The translations under genes and the position numbers were made by a program. A stretch of DNA of 64,000 nucleotides from Sphingobium sp. (GTDB lineage: Bacteria; Pseudomonadota; Alphaproteobacteria; Sphingomonadales; Sphingomonadaceae), in NCBI GenBank assembly GCA_017745115.1, contig JAGIAA010000005.1, forward strand, positions 1 to 64,000. The letters run 5' to 3'. Below are positions 32,527 to 41,835 of this stretch, in pieces (position 1 is the first letter of the stretch; every line of letters starts with the position of its first letter). Under the pieces are notes generated by a model, which worked only from the letters and a program-made list of their open reading frames with translations, was not told where the DNA came from and did no database searches.

Positions 32527-33270
32527 CTATTGCGGCGTGTAGGCCCGGCCGGTGCCGAGGAACTTCTTGGTCGCCGCGCGCCCGTCGATCTCGGCCTGCG
32601 CGCGGCGCGACTGCTCCATGGCCTCGGTGCGGAACTGCGCGGCCATGATCTGCTGCAGCTGGAACTGCTGCTTGGCGGTCAGCGCGAGCAGCTGGTTGGT
32701 TGCTTGCTGCGCCTGCAGCGATCCCTCAGCGCCCTGGCTCTTGGCGACGATCGCGTTCAGCGCCTCGGCATCGTCTCGGACATTCTCGACGACCTGCGCC
32801 TGCACCGTCATCGTCTGGCGGAAACCATCCATGCTCGCGTCGAGCCGGGCTCGAGCGTCGCGCACCCGCGCATCCATGCGCAGCGCCTGGTCGAGGTCGC
32901 GCGGGAAAAGCTGGCGGATGCGCGCGTCGAGCTGGTCGACCCGGAAGTCGACACCTTGCGCCTGGCCCATCAGCCGGTCGATCTGCTGGAGCTTCTGGCG
33001 CAGCCGGTCGAGCTCGGGGAAGTCGATGCGGCTGAGGTTCTTGGCCTGGTTGATCAGCATCGTCGCTTCGTTCTGCAGCGACTGGATCTGGTTGTTGATC
33101 TGGGTGAGCGTGCGCGCGGCGGTCAGGATATTCTGGCTGTAATTATTGGGGTCGAATACCGTGAGCTGCGCGCGCGCCGGCGTGCTGGTGACGAGACCCA
33201 TGGTCAGCGAACCGGCGGTGCCGAGGCCGAGCGCGGTCGCGATCAGGACTTTGCGGGTGAAGATACGCAT
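32527..33270 (-). CDS. trbJ: P-type conjugative transfer protein TrbJ (VirB5-like)
   Basis: About 247 residues from ATG 33270, which starts a signal peptide (VLIATALGLGTAGSLTMGLV). The mature protein is helical and Gln-rich: FDPNNYSQNILTAARTLTQI then NNQIQSLQNEATMLINQAKN, and LLALTAKQQFQLQQIMAAQF. This is the pilus-associated VirB5/TrbJ family. The start overlaps the trbE TAA by one base, which excludes longer in-frame starts inside trbE. Confidence 0.94.
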   Translation of the reverse strand: MRIFTRKVLIATALGLGTAGSLTMGLVTSTPARAQLTVFDPNNYSQNILTAARTLTQINNQIQSLQNEATMLINQAKNLSRIDFPELDRLRQKLQQIDRLMGQAQGVDFRVDQLDARIRQLFPRDLDQALRMDARVRDARARLDASMDGFRQTMTVQAQVVENVRDDAEALNAIVAKSQGAEGSLQAQQATNQLLALTAKQQFQLQQIMAAQFRTEAMEQSRRAQAEIDGRAATKKFLGTGRAYTPQ

Positions 33271-35720
33271 TACACTTCTCCTTCTTGGGGGGCTTGGGGG
33301 GCGGGAAAGTCGGCGAGCAGATCGGCGGCCCAATCGAGGCCGGCGTCGGCTAGGAAGCGGGCGGCAAAATCGCGCTGGCCGTGCTCGGCAAGGATCGCGT
33401 CGATGCGCGCCTGCGACGCGGGATCGGACGTGGCGCACAGCGTCAGCGCGACGGAGCCGAGCCCCAGCTCGAACAGCCGATTGCCGCGCGCCGACTGGAG
33501 GTAATAGTGCCGCTTGGGCGTGGCCCGGGCGATCAGCTCGATCTGGCGGTCGTTGAGCCCAAAGCGCGCATAGATGTCATGCCCCTGCGGCTCGATTGCG
33601 CGATCGTTGGGAAGCAGGATGCGCTGCGGGCAGCTTTCGATGATCGCCGGCGCAATCGCCGAGCCGGCGATATCGGCGAGGCTCTGCGTGGCGAACAGCA
33701 CCGCGACGTTCTTCTTGCGCAGGACCTTGAGCCATTCGCGGATGCGCGCGGCGAATAGCGGATGGTCGAGGAAGATCCAGGCTTCGTCGAGGATCAGCAG
33801 CGTCGGCCGCCCATCGAATCGTTCCTCCAGCCGATGGAACAGGTAGGTCAGCACCGGTGCGACCGCGCCGGTCTGTCCCATCAGCGCTTCGGTCTCGAAG
33901 CACTGGAGATCGGCGAGCGCGAGCTGCTGTTCGGCGGCATCGAGCAGCCGGCCGTGCGGCCCTTCGAGCGTATAGGGCTGGAGCGCGATCCGCAGCGCGT
34001 TCGACTGCAGAAGCAGCGCGAGGCCGGTCATCGTCCGCTCCTCGCGCGGCGCAGAAGCCAAGCTGCCGAGCGCGGTCCAGACCGAATCCTTGACCTCCGG
34101 CGTGACGGTGACGCCTTCGTGCGCGAGCAGCGCCGCGATCCAGTCGGACGCCCAGCTGCGCTCCCCGGCCTGGCCGATGTCGGCGAGCGGCTGGAAGGCA
34201 AGGCTGGCGCCGTCAGCGTCCGCATCGCCCAGCGCGTGATGCGCGCCGCCCATCGCCAGCACCGCCGCGCGGGCCGAATTGCCCTTGTCGAAAATATAGA
34301 CCTGCGCACCGGGATAGCGGCGGAACTGGAGCGCGATCAGGCTCAAGAGCACCGACTTGCCCGCGCCGGTCGGACCGACCACCAGCATGTGACCGACGTC
34401 GCCGACATGGGTGGTGAGCCGGAACGGCGTCGAGCCGGCGGTCTTGGCGATCAGCAGCGGCGGACCATCGAGATGGGCGTTGCTAACCGGCCCGGCCCAG
34501 ACCGACGACAGCGGCATCAGATGGGCGAGGTTCAGCGTATGGACGAGCGGCTGCCGGACATTGGCATAGACATGGCCGGGGAGCGACGAGAGCCAGGCTT
34601 CGACCGCGTTGACGCCCTCGCGCTTGGCGGTGAAGCCGAGGCCGTTGACGATGCGCTCGACATTGCGGACCTTGTCCTCGACCGCGGCGCGGTCGGGGTC
34701 GGTCACTGTGATCGTCGCGGTCAGATAGCCGAACGCGACATGGTCGCCGCCGAGCGCCTGCAACGCCTGATCGGCATCGATGACCTTGTTGTCGGCATCG
34801 CTGTCGAGCAGCTGCGCGGGCTGGTTGTAGAGCACCTCGCGCAGTATCGCCGTGATCGACTTGCGCTTGTTGAACCACTGGCGGCGGAGCGAGGTCAGCG
34901 TCTTGGTGGCGAGCGTCTTGTCGAGCGCAATGAACCGCGTGACCCAACGATAGCCGAAGTCCTGATGGTTGAGCGCGTCGAGGATGCCGGGCCGGCTGAG
35001 GCTCGGGAAGCCGAGGATTGTGAGCGTGCGGACATGGAGTTCGCCCAGCATCGGTTCGAGGCCGCCGACCAACGGCGTGTCGGCGAGCACGCCGTCGAGA
35101 TACATCGGCGTCTCAGGCGCGATAACCGGGTGGCGCCGATCCGAGATCGTGCCGTGGAGGAAGGTCAGCGTCTCGTCGTCGTCGAGTCCACGCGCTTCGG
35201 CCATGAAGCCGCCGAGCAGGTCAAGCACGCGGTCCGTCTCGGCAATGAAACTCGTGAGCGCGCCGCGCCAGTCGCGCGCGGTATCGGCATCGGGGCGCTC
35301 GATCAGCGAGCTTGCCGCCCGGTCGGTCGCATCGGCCGGCGGCAGCCAGGTCAGCGTCAGATGATAACGGCTTTCGAAATGCGCGCCCTCGGCCTCGAAC
35401 GCCGCACGCCGCTCGCCGTCGACCAGCCAACTCGCGGCGTCCGGCAAGTTGCTGTCGGGATAGTTGTGCGCTTCGCGCCGCTCGGCATCGAAGAACAGCG
35501 CCCAGCCGCTGCCGAACCGCTTGAGCGCATTGTTGGCGCGAGCGCAGGCGCCGACGAGCTCGGCCTCGGTCGCGGATTCGAGATCGGGGCCGCGAAAGCG
35601 AAAAGTCCGCAGGAAGCTGCCGTCCTTGTTGAGGACGACGCCCGGCGCGACCAGTGCCGCCCAGGGCAGATGGTCCGCGAGCCGCTCGGCGATCGGGCGG
35701 TATTCGCGCAGGCTCAGCAT
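33270..35720 (-). CDS. trbE: Conjugal transfer ATPase TrbE (VirB4-like)
   Basis: An 816-residue VirB4-type ATPase from ATG 35720 (MLSLREYRPIAERLADHLPW). The N-terminal CagE/TrbE domain covers about residues 1-400. The Walker A motif is VVGPTGAGKSVLLSLIALQF and the Walker B region is RPTLLILDEAWIFLDHPLF. It powers pilus biogenesis and substrate transfer at the inner membrane. It overlaps trbD by 7 bases and trbJ by one. Confidence 0.96.
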   Translation of the reverse strand: MLSLREYRPIAERLADHLPWAALVAPGVVLNKDGSFLRTFRFRGPDLESATEAELVGACARANNALKRFGSGWALFFDAERREAHNYPDSNLPDAASWLVDGERRAAFEAEGAHFESRYHLTLTWLPPADATDRAASSLIERPDADTARDWRGALTSFIAETDRVLDLLGGFMAEARGLDDDETLTFLHGTISDRRHPVIAPETPMYLDGVLADTPLVGGLEPMLGELHVRTLTILGFPSLSRPGILDALNHQDFGYRWVTRFIALDKTLATKTLTSLRRQWFNKRKSITAILREVLYNQPAQLLDSDADNKVIDADQALQALGGDHVAFGYLTATITVTDPDRAAVEDKVRNVERIVNGLGFTAKREGVNAVEAWLSSLPGHVYANVRQPLVHTLNLAHLMPLSSVWAGPVSNAHLDGPPLLIAKTAGSTPFRLTTHVGDVGHMLVVGPTGAGKSVLLSLIALQFRRYPGAQVYIFDKGNSARAAVLAMGGAHHALGDADADGASLAFQPLADIGQAGERSWASDWIAALLAHEGVTVTPEVKDSVWTALGSLASAPREERTMTGLALLLQSNALRIALQPYTLEGPHGRLLDAAEQQLALADLQCFETEALMGQTGAVAPVLTYLFHRLEERFDGRPTLLILDEAWIFLDHPLFAARIREWLKVLRKKNVAVLFATQSLADIAGSAIAPAIIESCPQRILLPNDRAIEPQGHDIYARFGLNDRQIELIARATPKRHYYLQSARGNRLFELGLGSVALTLCATSDPASQARIDAILAEHGQRDFAARFLADAGLDWAADLLADFPAPQAPQEGEV

Positions 35721-35986
35721 CCGAAATATCCCTTCTGGCGGATGTGGCGGAGCAACACCGGCGCGAAGCTCGGGTCGCGCCGCGCGGCCATCACGGCGAT
35801 GCTGTGGCCGACCGCCCATAGCAGCACGCCGGCCAGCCACTGCTGAAGGCCGAGGCCGACCGCGGCGGCGAGCGTCCCGTTAACGATCGCGAGGCCGCGC
35901 GGCGCGCCGCCGAGCAGCAGCGGACTGCCGAGCGAGCCGTGGATCGGCACTTCGAAGCCGTCGATATGCTGGCTCGAATTGATCAC
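35714..35986 (-). CDS. trbD: Conjugal transfer protein TrbD (VirB3-like)
   Basis: A 90-residue protein that starts with GTG (35986) overlapping the trbC stop (GTGA). It reads GFEVPIHGSLGSPLLLGGAP with two membrane spans (LAIVNGTLAAAVGLGLQ and WLAGVLLWAVGHSIAVMAA) and ends RDPSFAPVLLRHIRQKGYF, a classic VirB3/TrbD layout. It works with TrbE at the inner membrane. The GTG start and the 4-base overlap favour this reading over longer frames inside trbC and trbB. Confidence 0.92.
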   Translation of the reverse strand: MINSSQHIDGFEVPIHGSLGSPLLLGGAPRGLAIVNGTLAAAVGLGLQQWLAGVLLWAVGHSIAVMAARRDPSFAPVLLRHIRQKGYFGC

Positions 35987-36333
35987 GCGATCAGCGCTCC
36001 GCCGCCGAAGCTGAAGAAGCTGAGGAAGAAGGAGCTGGCCGCGAACGCGATCGACAGCCCGAATACGATCTGGATCAGCCGCCGAAACCCACCTGCGGTC
36101 TCGCCGAACGCCAGGGTCAGGCCCGTCACGATGATGATGATCACCGCGACGATCTTGGCGACCGGCCCTTGCACCGACTCCAGCACCTGCTGAAGCGGCT
36201 CTTCCCACGGCATGCCCGAACCGGCGGCATGGGCGGTGCTGGCGAGTGACAGCGCCAGGCCAAGCGCGGCGCCGGCGAGGAGTGCGGGGTGACGCCGGAT
36301 CAAGTCGCGGGGGCGAATGCCGGAAAGATGCAT
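35983..36333 (-). CDS. trbC: Conjugal transfer pilin TrbC (VirB2-like)
   Basis: A 116-residue pilin precursor. The long signal peptide (LLAGAALGLALSLASTAHAA) is followed by SGMPWEEPLQQVLESVQGP and two hydrophobic segments (KIVAVIIIIVTGLTLAFGE and QIVFGLSIAFAASSFFL). TrbC pilins are processed and in some systems cyclised. The gene order trbB-C-D-E supports the call. Confidence 0.94.
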   Translation of the reverse strand: MHLSGIRPRDLIRRHPALLAGAALGLALSLASTAHAAGSGMPWEEPLQQVLESVQGPVAKIVAVIIIIVTGLTLAFGETAGGFRRLIQIVFGLSIAFAASSFFLSFFSFGGGALIA

Positions 36334-36336
36334 GAA

Positions 36337-37326
36337 TCAGTCTCCTTGCGGTTGGGAGGTTGGATCGAGGGTGAGATCGATGACGGCGTAGCCGCCGTCG
36401 GGATCGAGGCCGGCAACGCGCGCGATCGTCTCGACGCGGCGCGCGAGGCCCCGGCCGGAAATGAACACGATCATGTCGATCGCTTCGGCAATTAGTCGGC
36501 GCGGCACCGTGACGACGGTTTCCTGGACGAGCTGTTCGAGCCGGTAGAGCGCCGACACTGCGCTGTTGGCATGGACCGTCGCGATCCCGCCGGGATGGCC
36601 GGTGTTCCACGCCTTGAGCATGTCGAGCGCCTCGGCGCCGCGGACCTCGCCGACGATGATGCGATCGGGACGCAGGCGCAGCGTCGAGCGGACGAGATCG
36701 GCCATGCTGACGATGCCAGAGCGCGTGCGAAGCGCGACCACGTCGGTCGCGGCGCATTGCAGCTCGCGCGTGTCCTCGATGATCAGCACGCGTTCGTCGA
36801 GATGCGCCATCTCGGCGAGCAGTGCGTTGGCGAGCGTGGTCTTGCCCGAGCTGGTGCCGCCGGCGACCAGGATGTTCTTGCGCTCGACCACCGCGAGACT
36901 GAGCCGCCGCGCGATCGTCGCCGGCATCAGCCCGTCGCTCACATAGTCGAGCAGCGTGTAGATTTTCGCGGCCGGCTTGCGGATCGAGAAGCAGGGCGCG
37001 AGGCTGACCGGCGGCAGCACGCCTTCGAACCGCTCGCCCGCGCCCTCGCCATGCGGCGGGAGCTCAGCCGAGACGATTGGCGACCCAGCATGGACTTCGG
37101 TGCGCGCGTGAGAGGCAACCAAACGGATGATCCGCTCAACCTGTTCGGATGCGAAGCGCGTGCCGGTATCGCTGCGGCCTTCGCCGAGCCGGTCGAGCCG
37201 TAGCGCGCCGTCGGGGTTGACCATAATCTCGACCACGGTCGGCTCGCGCATCGCGGCGGCGATCTCCTCGCCTAGCGCGGTGATCAGCATGCGCCGGCGG
37301 CGTTCTGCGGAGAGGGTCTCGCTCAC
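36337..37326 (-). CDS. trbB: Conjugal transfer ATPase TrbB (VirB11-like)
   Basis: A 329-residue hexameric traffic ATPase. Walker A is ILVAGGTSSGKTTLANALLA, with an Asp box VLIIEDTRELQCAATDVVAL, Walker B DRIIVGEVRGAEALDMLKAW and the His box GHPGGIATVHANSA. It has normal length and acts at the cytoplasmic base of the T4SS. It overlaps the CopG-like gene by 4 bases. Confidence 0.96.
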   Translation of the reverse strand: MSETLSAERRRRMLITALGEEIAAAMREPTVVEIMVNPDGALRLDRLGEGRSDTGTRFASEQVERIIRLVASHARTEVHAGSPIVSAELPPHGEGAGERFEGVLPPVSLAPCFSIRKPAAKIYTLLDYVSDGLMPATIARRLSLAVVERKNILVAGGTSSGKTTLANALLAEMAHLDERVLIIEDTRELQCAATDVVALRTRSGIVSMADLVRSTLRLRPDRIIVGEVRGAEALDMLKAWNTGHPGGIATVHANSAVSALYRLEQLVQETVVTVPRRLIAEAIDMIVFISGRGLARRVETIARVAGLDPDGGYAVIDLTLDPTSQPQGD

Positions 37327-37751
37327 TGGCCGCTCCCCGATTCCGGAGCGGGCGTATCGTCAGCAGGCATGCCGCCGAAAGAACGGCGCCCCGTCGAAAC
37401 CTGCCGTCCGACTTGGGTGACGAAGGCTTCGAACCTCTTGGCGCCGAGCGCGCGCCCGGCCTGGTCGTTCTCGGCCAGCGGGGTCTGGATCGCGAGTTCG
37501 AACCGGATAAACAGCGCCAGCGTTTCGAGGATGACATAGGCGTCGCGATCGACCCGGCCGATCGCTTGGGTCAGCCGGTCCAGCCGGATCGCGAACCGCT
37601 CCTCCAGTTCCGAGGCGCCGCGGCGGTTGAGCCAGGCGGTGACGGCATCGACCAGGATCGCCGACTTGCTCGCGCCCGGCTTGGCGGCGAGTGCTTCGAG
37701 CCGATCGGAGAGCGGCTTGGGCAGGAACAGCTGGTGGCGGACCTTCTCCAT
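37323..37751 (-). CDS. CopG-like ribbon-helix-helix regulator of the tra operon
   Basis: A 142-residue protein. The N-terminal RHH motif reads VRHQLFLPKPLSDRLEALAA then KPGASKSAILVDAVTAWLNR. The rest is helical (LEERFAIRLDRLTQAIGRVD) with a charged tail. This gene stands between traG and trbB in most ICEs of this type and probably autoregulates the operon or aids relaxosome docking. It lies four bases after traG. Confidence 0.88.
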   Translation of the reverse strand: MEKVRHQLFLPKPLSDRLEALAAKPGASKSAILVDAVTAWLNRRGASELEERFAIRLDRLTQAIGRVDRDAYVILETLALFIRFELAIQTPLAENDQAGRALGAKRFEAFVTQVGRQVSTGRRSFGGMPADDTPAPESGSGQ

Positions 37752-37754
37752 CGG

Positions 37755-39797
37755 TCAGAACCCCAGCTGCAGATCGTCGGGCTGGCCCGAGGCAGCATCG
37801 AGGCCATAGACCGTGCGCGCGGTGCCCAGTTGCTGCACGCGATCCATCGCACGGCGCTCGGCGGCCTGGTCGCCATCGTCCTCGCCAAGGCCAAGCGGGT
37901 CGGTGATCTCGGGCTCAGGCGCGACCGCCGGTTCGATCTCGTGCGCAGGATGACGCGCCTGTTCCAGACCGCCGACATCGGCGCCTTCGTCACCATCAGT
38001 GCCGCCCGCAAGCCGCATATCTGGTGTGCGGACCTGCCCGGCCCAGTCGTTGTGGCGCGCTGCAGGCAGATCGGCATAGCCGGTGGCGCTCAGCGTCGGT
38101 GCGGGCAGGACGCGCGCGGTGTAGCGGCGATCCTCATAGTAGCGCAGCTTCTTGGCGCGGATCGGCGGATGACCCGAGATCAGCACCAGCTCGTCAGTGG
38201 GTACGAGCTGCATCACCTCGCCGGGCGTCAGCAGCGCCCGCGCGGTCTCCTGCCGGCTGACCATGACATGCGCGAGCCAGGGCGCGAGCCGATGCCCGGC
38301 ATAGTTGCGCATCGCGCGTTGCTCGGTCGCGGTGCCGAGCGCATCGGAGATGCGCTTGGCCGTGCGTTCGTCGTTGGTCGCAAAGGCGATGCGGACATGG
38401 CAATTGTCGAGGATGGCGTTGTGCTCGCCATAGGCTTTCTCGATCTGGTTGAGGCTCTGCGCGATCAGGAAGGCGCGGACGCCATAGCCGGCGAGGAATG
38501 CGAGGCTCGTCTCGAAAAAATCCAGTCGCCCGAGCGCCGGAAACTCGTCGAGCATCATCAGCAGGCGGTGACGATCCTGCGCGGCTTCGCCGTCCCTCCC
38601 GACGCTGTGCAGTTCCTCGGTCAGCCGACGGCCGATCTGGTTGAGGATCAGGCGAACCAGAGGCTTGGTGCGGCTGATGTCCGATGGTGGGACGACGAGG
38701 TAGAGCGAGATCGGATGTGCGGCTTCGACGAGATCGACGATGCGCCAGTCGGACGCAGCGGTGACGGCGGCCACGGTCGGGTCGCGGTAGAGGCCGAGGA
38801 ACGACATTGCGGTGGACAGCACGCCCGAGCGTTCGTTCTCGCTCTTGTTGAGCAGTTCGCGCGCGGCGGATGCGACGACAGGGTGGACCAGCGGCGCGTC
38901 GGGCGTGCCGAGATGGTTGGTCGCCATCATCCGCCGCAGCGTGGCGGCAAACGAGCGTTGCGGGTCGGACAGGAACGTCGCTACCCTAGCGAGCGTTTTC
39001 TCTTCCTCCGCGTAGAGGACATGGAGGATCGCGCCGACCAGCAGCGAGTGGCTGGTCTTTTCCCAGTGGTTGCGACGCTCAAGCGCCCCTTCGGGATCCA
39101 CGAGGATATCGGCGATGTTCTGGACGTCGCGGACTTCGTTAACCCCGCGCCGCACTTCGAGCAGCGGGTTGTAGCGCGCCGAGCGGGAGTCGGTCGGGTT
39201 GAACAGCAGGCAATGCGAGAAGCGCGACCGCCAGCCGGCGGTAAGCTGCCAGTTCTCGCCCTTGATGTCATGGACAACGGTCGAGCCGGTCCAGGACAGG
39301 AGGGTCGGCACGACGAGTCCCACGCCCTTGCCCGAGCGCGTCGGCGCGAACGCCATGACATGTTCGGGGCCGTCGTGGCGAAGGTCGCGCACACCGAGCC
39401 GGCCCAGGGCGACACCACGATCATCAAAGAGCCCGGCGGCGGCGATGTCGCGACGGGTCGCCCAGCGCGCTGAGCCATAGGTGGTGACGTTGTTAGATTG
39501 GCGAGCGCGCCACAGCGACCCAAAGATCGCCGCGCCGCAGCCGATGAAGCCACCCGTCGCGGCGATCGCGCCGGCTTCGTCGAAGATGATCGGCGCATAG
39601 GCATCGAACGAAAACCACCAGGGGAAGATCGACCAGGGATGATAGACTGGCTGCCCGAAGGCGGTGAACCATGGCGCGCCGAGTTCGGGCTGATAGGCGA
39701 GCCGTGCGGCCGCCCACTGCGTCGCGATCCAGATGCTCGCGACGATGATCGCGAGCACCACGAGGATCTGTCCGATGAGCAGCTTGGTCGGGGTCAT
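37755..39797 (-). CDS. traG: Type IV coupling protein TraG (VirD4-like)
   Basis: About 680 residues from ATG 39797, preceded by GGAGG; a nine-codon longer start is also open. Two membrane helices (LIGQILVVLAIIVASIWIAT and AGAIAATGGFIGCGAAIFG) precede the ATPase domain. Walker A is seen as FAPTRSGKGVGLVVPTLLSW, and Walker B as LLMMLDEFPALGRLDFF. It docks the relaxase-DNA complex on the Trb channel. First gene of the long minus-strand transfer operon. Confidence 0.95.
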   Translation of the reverse strand: MTPTKLLIGQILVVLAIIVASIWIATQWAAARLAYQPELGAPWFTAFGQPVYHPWSIFPWWFSFDAYAPIIFDEAGAIAATGGFIGCGAAIFGSLWRARQSNNVTTYGSARWATRRDIAAAGLFDDRGVALGRLGVRDLRHDGPEHVMAFAPTRSGKGVGLVVPTLLSWTGSTVVHDIKGENWQLTAGWRSRFSHCLLFNPTDSRSARYNPLLEVRRGVNEVRDVQNIADILVDPEGALERRNHWEKTSHSLLVGAILHVLYAEEEKTLARVATFLSDPQRSFAATLRRMMATNHLGTPDAPLVHPVVASAARELLNKSENERSGVLSTAMSFLGLYRDPTVAAVTAASDWRIVDLVEAAHPISLYLVVPPSDISRTKPLVRLILNQIGRRLTEELHSVGRDGEAAQDRHRLLMMLDEFPALGRLDFFETSLAFLAGYGVRAFLIAQSLNQIEKAYGEHNAILDNCHVRIAFATNDERTAKRISDALGTATEQRAMRNYAGHRLAPWLAHVMVSRQETARALLTPGEVMQLVPTDELVLISGHPPIRAKKLRYYEDRRYTARVLPAPTLSATGYADLPAARHNDWAGQVRTPDMRLAGGTDGDEGADVGGLEQARHPAHEIEPAVAPEPEITDPLGLGEDDGDQAAERRAMDRVQQLGTARTVYGLDAASGQPDDLQLGF

Positions 39798-39953
39798 GCG
39801 GGCCTCCGCCCGCATCCGAGTCACTCACTCGCGGGCTGGCTCGAAAGTCTCCGAAATTGATTTTCTTCGTCAGATACCCGCGGGGGTCAGCGGGTGCCTT
39901 TTTGGGGACACGGGCAATCTGTTCGGAAGGCTCCCGTTGGGAAGCCTCTTCAA

Positions 39954-40406
39954 TCAGGCCCGTGCATCCTTCGATGAACCGAGGCATACAAGCGAAGTGA
40001 TGCTGTTCACTTGGTTCAGCGTGCCCAGAGTTTCCGAGTGGAAGTATTTGTAGGCATCCAAATCGGCAACCTCAACGCGAAGCAGATATTCGACCGAGCC
40101 CGTAACGTTGTGGCACTCGCGCACTTCGGGTGCGTGATCCATCGCTTCCTCGAACGCCAGGGCATCGATTTTGAGCTGGCCCTTGAGCGCGACCATCACG
40201 AAGATGACAAGGCCGGCGCCGAGCCGCTTGCGGTCGAGGATCGCCCTATAGCCGCGGATGGTGCCATCGGCTTCCAGCAGTTGAACCCGCCTGAAGCAAG
40301 CGGACGGCGACAAGCCGACCCTTTCGGCGAGCTGCAGATTGCTGATTCGCCCGTCCGCTTCGAGCTCACGCAATATCTTTTCGTCCAATGCGTCCATTGT
40401 CGTCAT
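39954..40406 (-). CDS. Lrp/AsnC-family transcriptional regulator
   Basis: A 150-residue protein. The N-terminal HTH is LDEKILRELEADGRISNLQL then AERVGLSPSACFRRVQLLEA; the C-terminal RAM domain has GAGLVIFVMVALKGQ and VRECHNVTGSVEYLLRVEV. It is divergent from the indoleamine dioxygenase gene across 94 bases, so it most likely senses tryptophan or a related amino acid and controls that gene. It belongs to the cargo between traG and the quorum-sensing block. Confidence 0.92.
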   Translation of the reverse strand: MTTMDALDEKILRELEADGRISNLQLAERVGLSPSACFRRVQLLEADGTIRGYRAILDRKRLGAGLVIFVMVALKGQLKIDALAFEEAMDHAPEVRECHNVTGSVEYLLRVEVADLDAYKYFHSETLGTLNQVNSITSLVCLGSSKDARA

Positions 40407-40500
40407 ATATTCTGTCAGGAGGGAAAAGGATCGTCAATTCGCAAGCTCATTCGTCGGAGGTTCGGATAAGATTGTGCGACGAAACGACGGAGAGCAATCC

Positions 40501-41676
40501 ATGAGCCTTGCAGACCTCGCAACCTACGGCATCACGCCGGACCGCGGCTTTCTCTGCGCGTTCGACGCGCCGTCAGTTCAACTTGACGGCACCATCGCCG
40601 AAGCGCGCGATGTTGCGATGCGACTTCCGGAAATCCTACCGACCGATAAGGTGCGCGAGGTTCTGCGCGACGCCTTGCCCGCGATCGCGCCGGATGATGT
40701 CGCCGGGCTCGAAGAGAGCGCAGCGCGGATGGCCATGGTCCATTACAGCTTCCTCGTGCAATCCTACGTCTGGGGTTCGCCGGCGCCCGTATCGGCCCTG
40801 CCGGAGTCGCTCGCGGTCCCGATTGTCGCGCTCGCCGACCGGCTCGGTCAGCAGCCGCTGCTGCAATATAGCGGCTACGTGCTCGACAATTGGGGGCGTC
40901 TCGACCGTGCACAGGATATCTCGCTCGACAACATTTTCATGATCCAGAAATTCGCGGGCGGCACCGATGAAGCCTGGTTCGTGCTCGTCCATGTCGCGAT
41001 CGAGGCTCAAGCGGGCGCGGCGCTGGCGCTATTCGGGCCACTCATCGACGCGGCAATGGCCGGCGACAGCGAAACGGCGCGGACATTGCTCGAGCGCATC
41101 GTCGACATCTGGGTCAGCATCAAGTCGATTTTCGATCGCATGCCCGAACAGTGCGATCCTTACATCTACTTTCGCCGGGTACGCCCGTACATCCACGGCT
41201 GGAAGGATAATCCGGCGCTCAAGAACGGCCTAGTCTATGAAGGTGTGGACCGGTTCGGCGGCGTTCCCCAGGTCTTTCGTGGCCAGACCGGCTCACAATC
41301 ATCGATCGTGCCGTCGATGGATGCGCTGCTCGGCGTCGGTCACGGTGCCGATCCACTGAAGGCCTATCTCGACGAGCTTCATGCCTACCGCCCGCCAATG
41401 CACCGTCGCTTTATCGACGACGTCCGCATGCAATCGTGCCTGCGCCAGTTCGTCAGCCTCGCGCAGGCGAAGAGTCTCACCGACGCCTATAACGGCGCCG
41501 TGCAGGCCGTTGCCGACTTCCGGGGCCGACACCTCGAATATGCCGCCAGCTATATCAACAAGCAGGGCAGCCGATCGACCGGCAACGACACCGAGATCGG
41601 TACGGGCGGCACGCCGTTCATGAAATACCTGAAGAAGCATCGTGACGAGACCGAGGCTATGCTGCTTCCCGTGTGA
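40501..41676 (+). CDS. Indoleamine 2,3-dioxygenase family protein
   Basis: A 391-residue haem dioxygenase that opens the indole ring of tryptophan to N-formylkynurenine. ATG 40501 follows GGAGAG; in-frame sequence further upstream is unconvincing. Diagnostic blocks: EAWFVLVHVAIEAQAGAAL, FDRMPEQCDPYIYFRRVRPY, the proximal haem His in RGRHLEYAASYI, and the C-terminal GTGGTPFMKYLKKHRDET, which matches the GTGGT block of animal IDO. Most bacteria use TDO instead. No formamidase or kynureninase gene is nearby, so either the host completes the pathway or the enzyme serves removal of a tryptophan/indole compound. Confidence 0.9.
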   Translation: MSLADLATYGITPDRGFLCAFDAPSVQLDGTIAEARDVAMRLPEILPTDKVREVLRDALPAIAPDDVAGLEESAARMAMVHYSFLVQSYVWGSPAPVSALPESLAVPIVALADRLGQQPLLQYSGYVLDNWGRLDRAQDISLDNIFMIQKFAGGTDEAWFVLVHVAIEAQAGAALALFGPLIDAAMAGDSETARTLLERIVDIWVSIKSIFDRMPEQCDPYIYFRRVRPYIHGWKDNPALKNGLVYEGVDRFGGVPQVFRGQTGSQSSIVPSMDALLGVGHGADPLKAYLDELHAYRPPMHRRFIDDVRMQSCLRQFVSLAQAKSLTDAYNGAVQAVADFRGRHLEYAASYINKQGSRSTGNDTEIGTGGTPFMKYLKKHRDETEAMLLPV

Positions 41677-41835
41677 GGCCTGTCAGACGATGGGAAGGAG
41701 AGCGCCGGCAGCACCACGCTGCGGACTGGCAACACGACTAGCCGGTCGCACCAGCCGCAACGTCATCACCGCAAGAGCGCGGAATTGAGCCATTTGGAGT
41801 CGCCGCTCATTCACCGCACCGACTATCATCGAGCC

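Noticed and set aside
39870..39910. Terminator-like stem ACCCGC/GCGGGT followed by T's on the plus strand
   Set aside because: Both flanking genes are on the minus strand, where no T-run follows the stem; no plus-strand transcript is known to need it.
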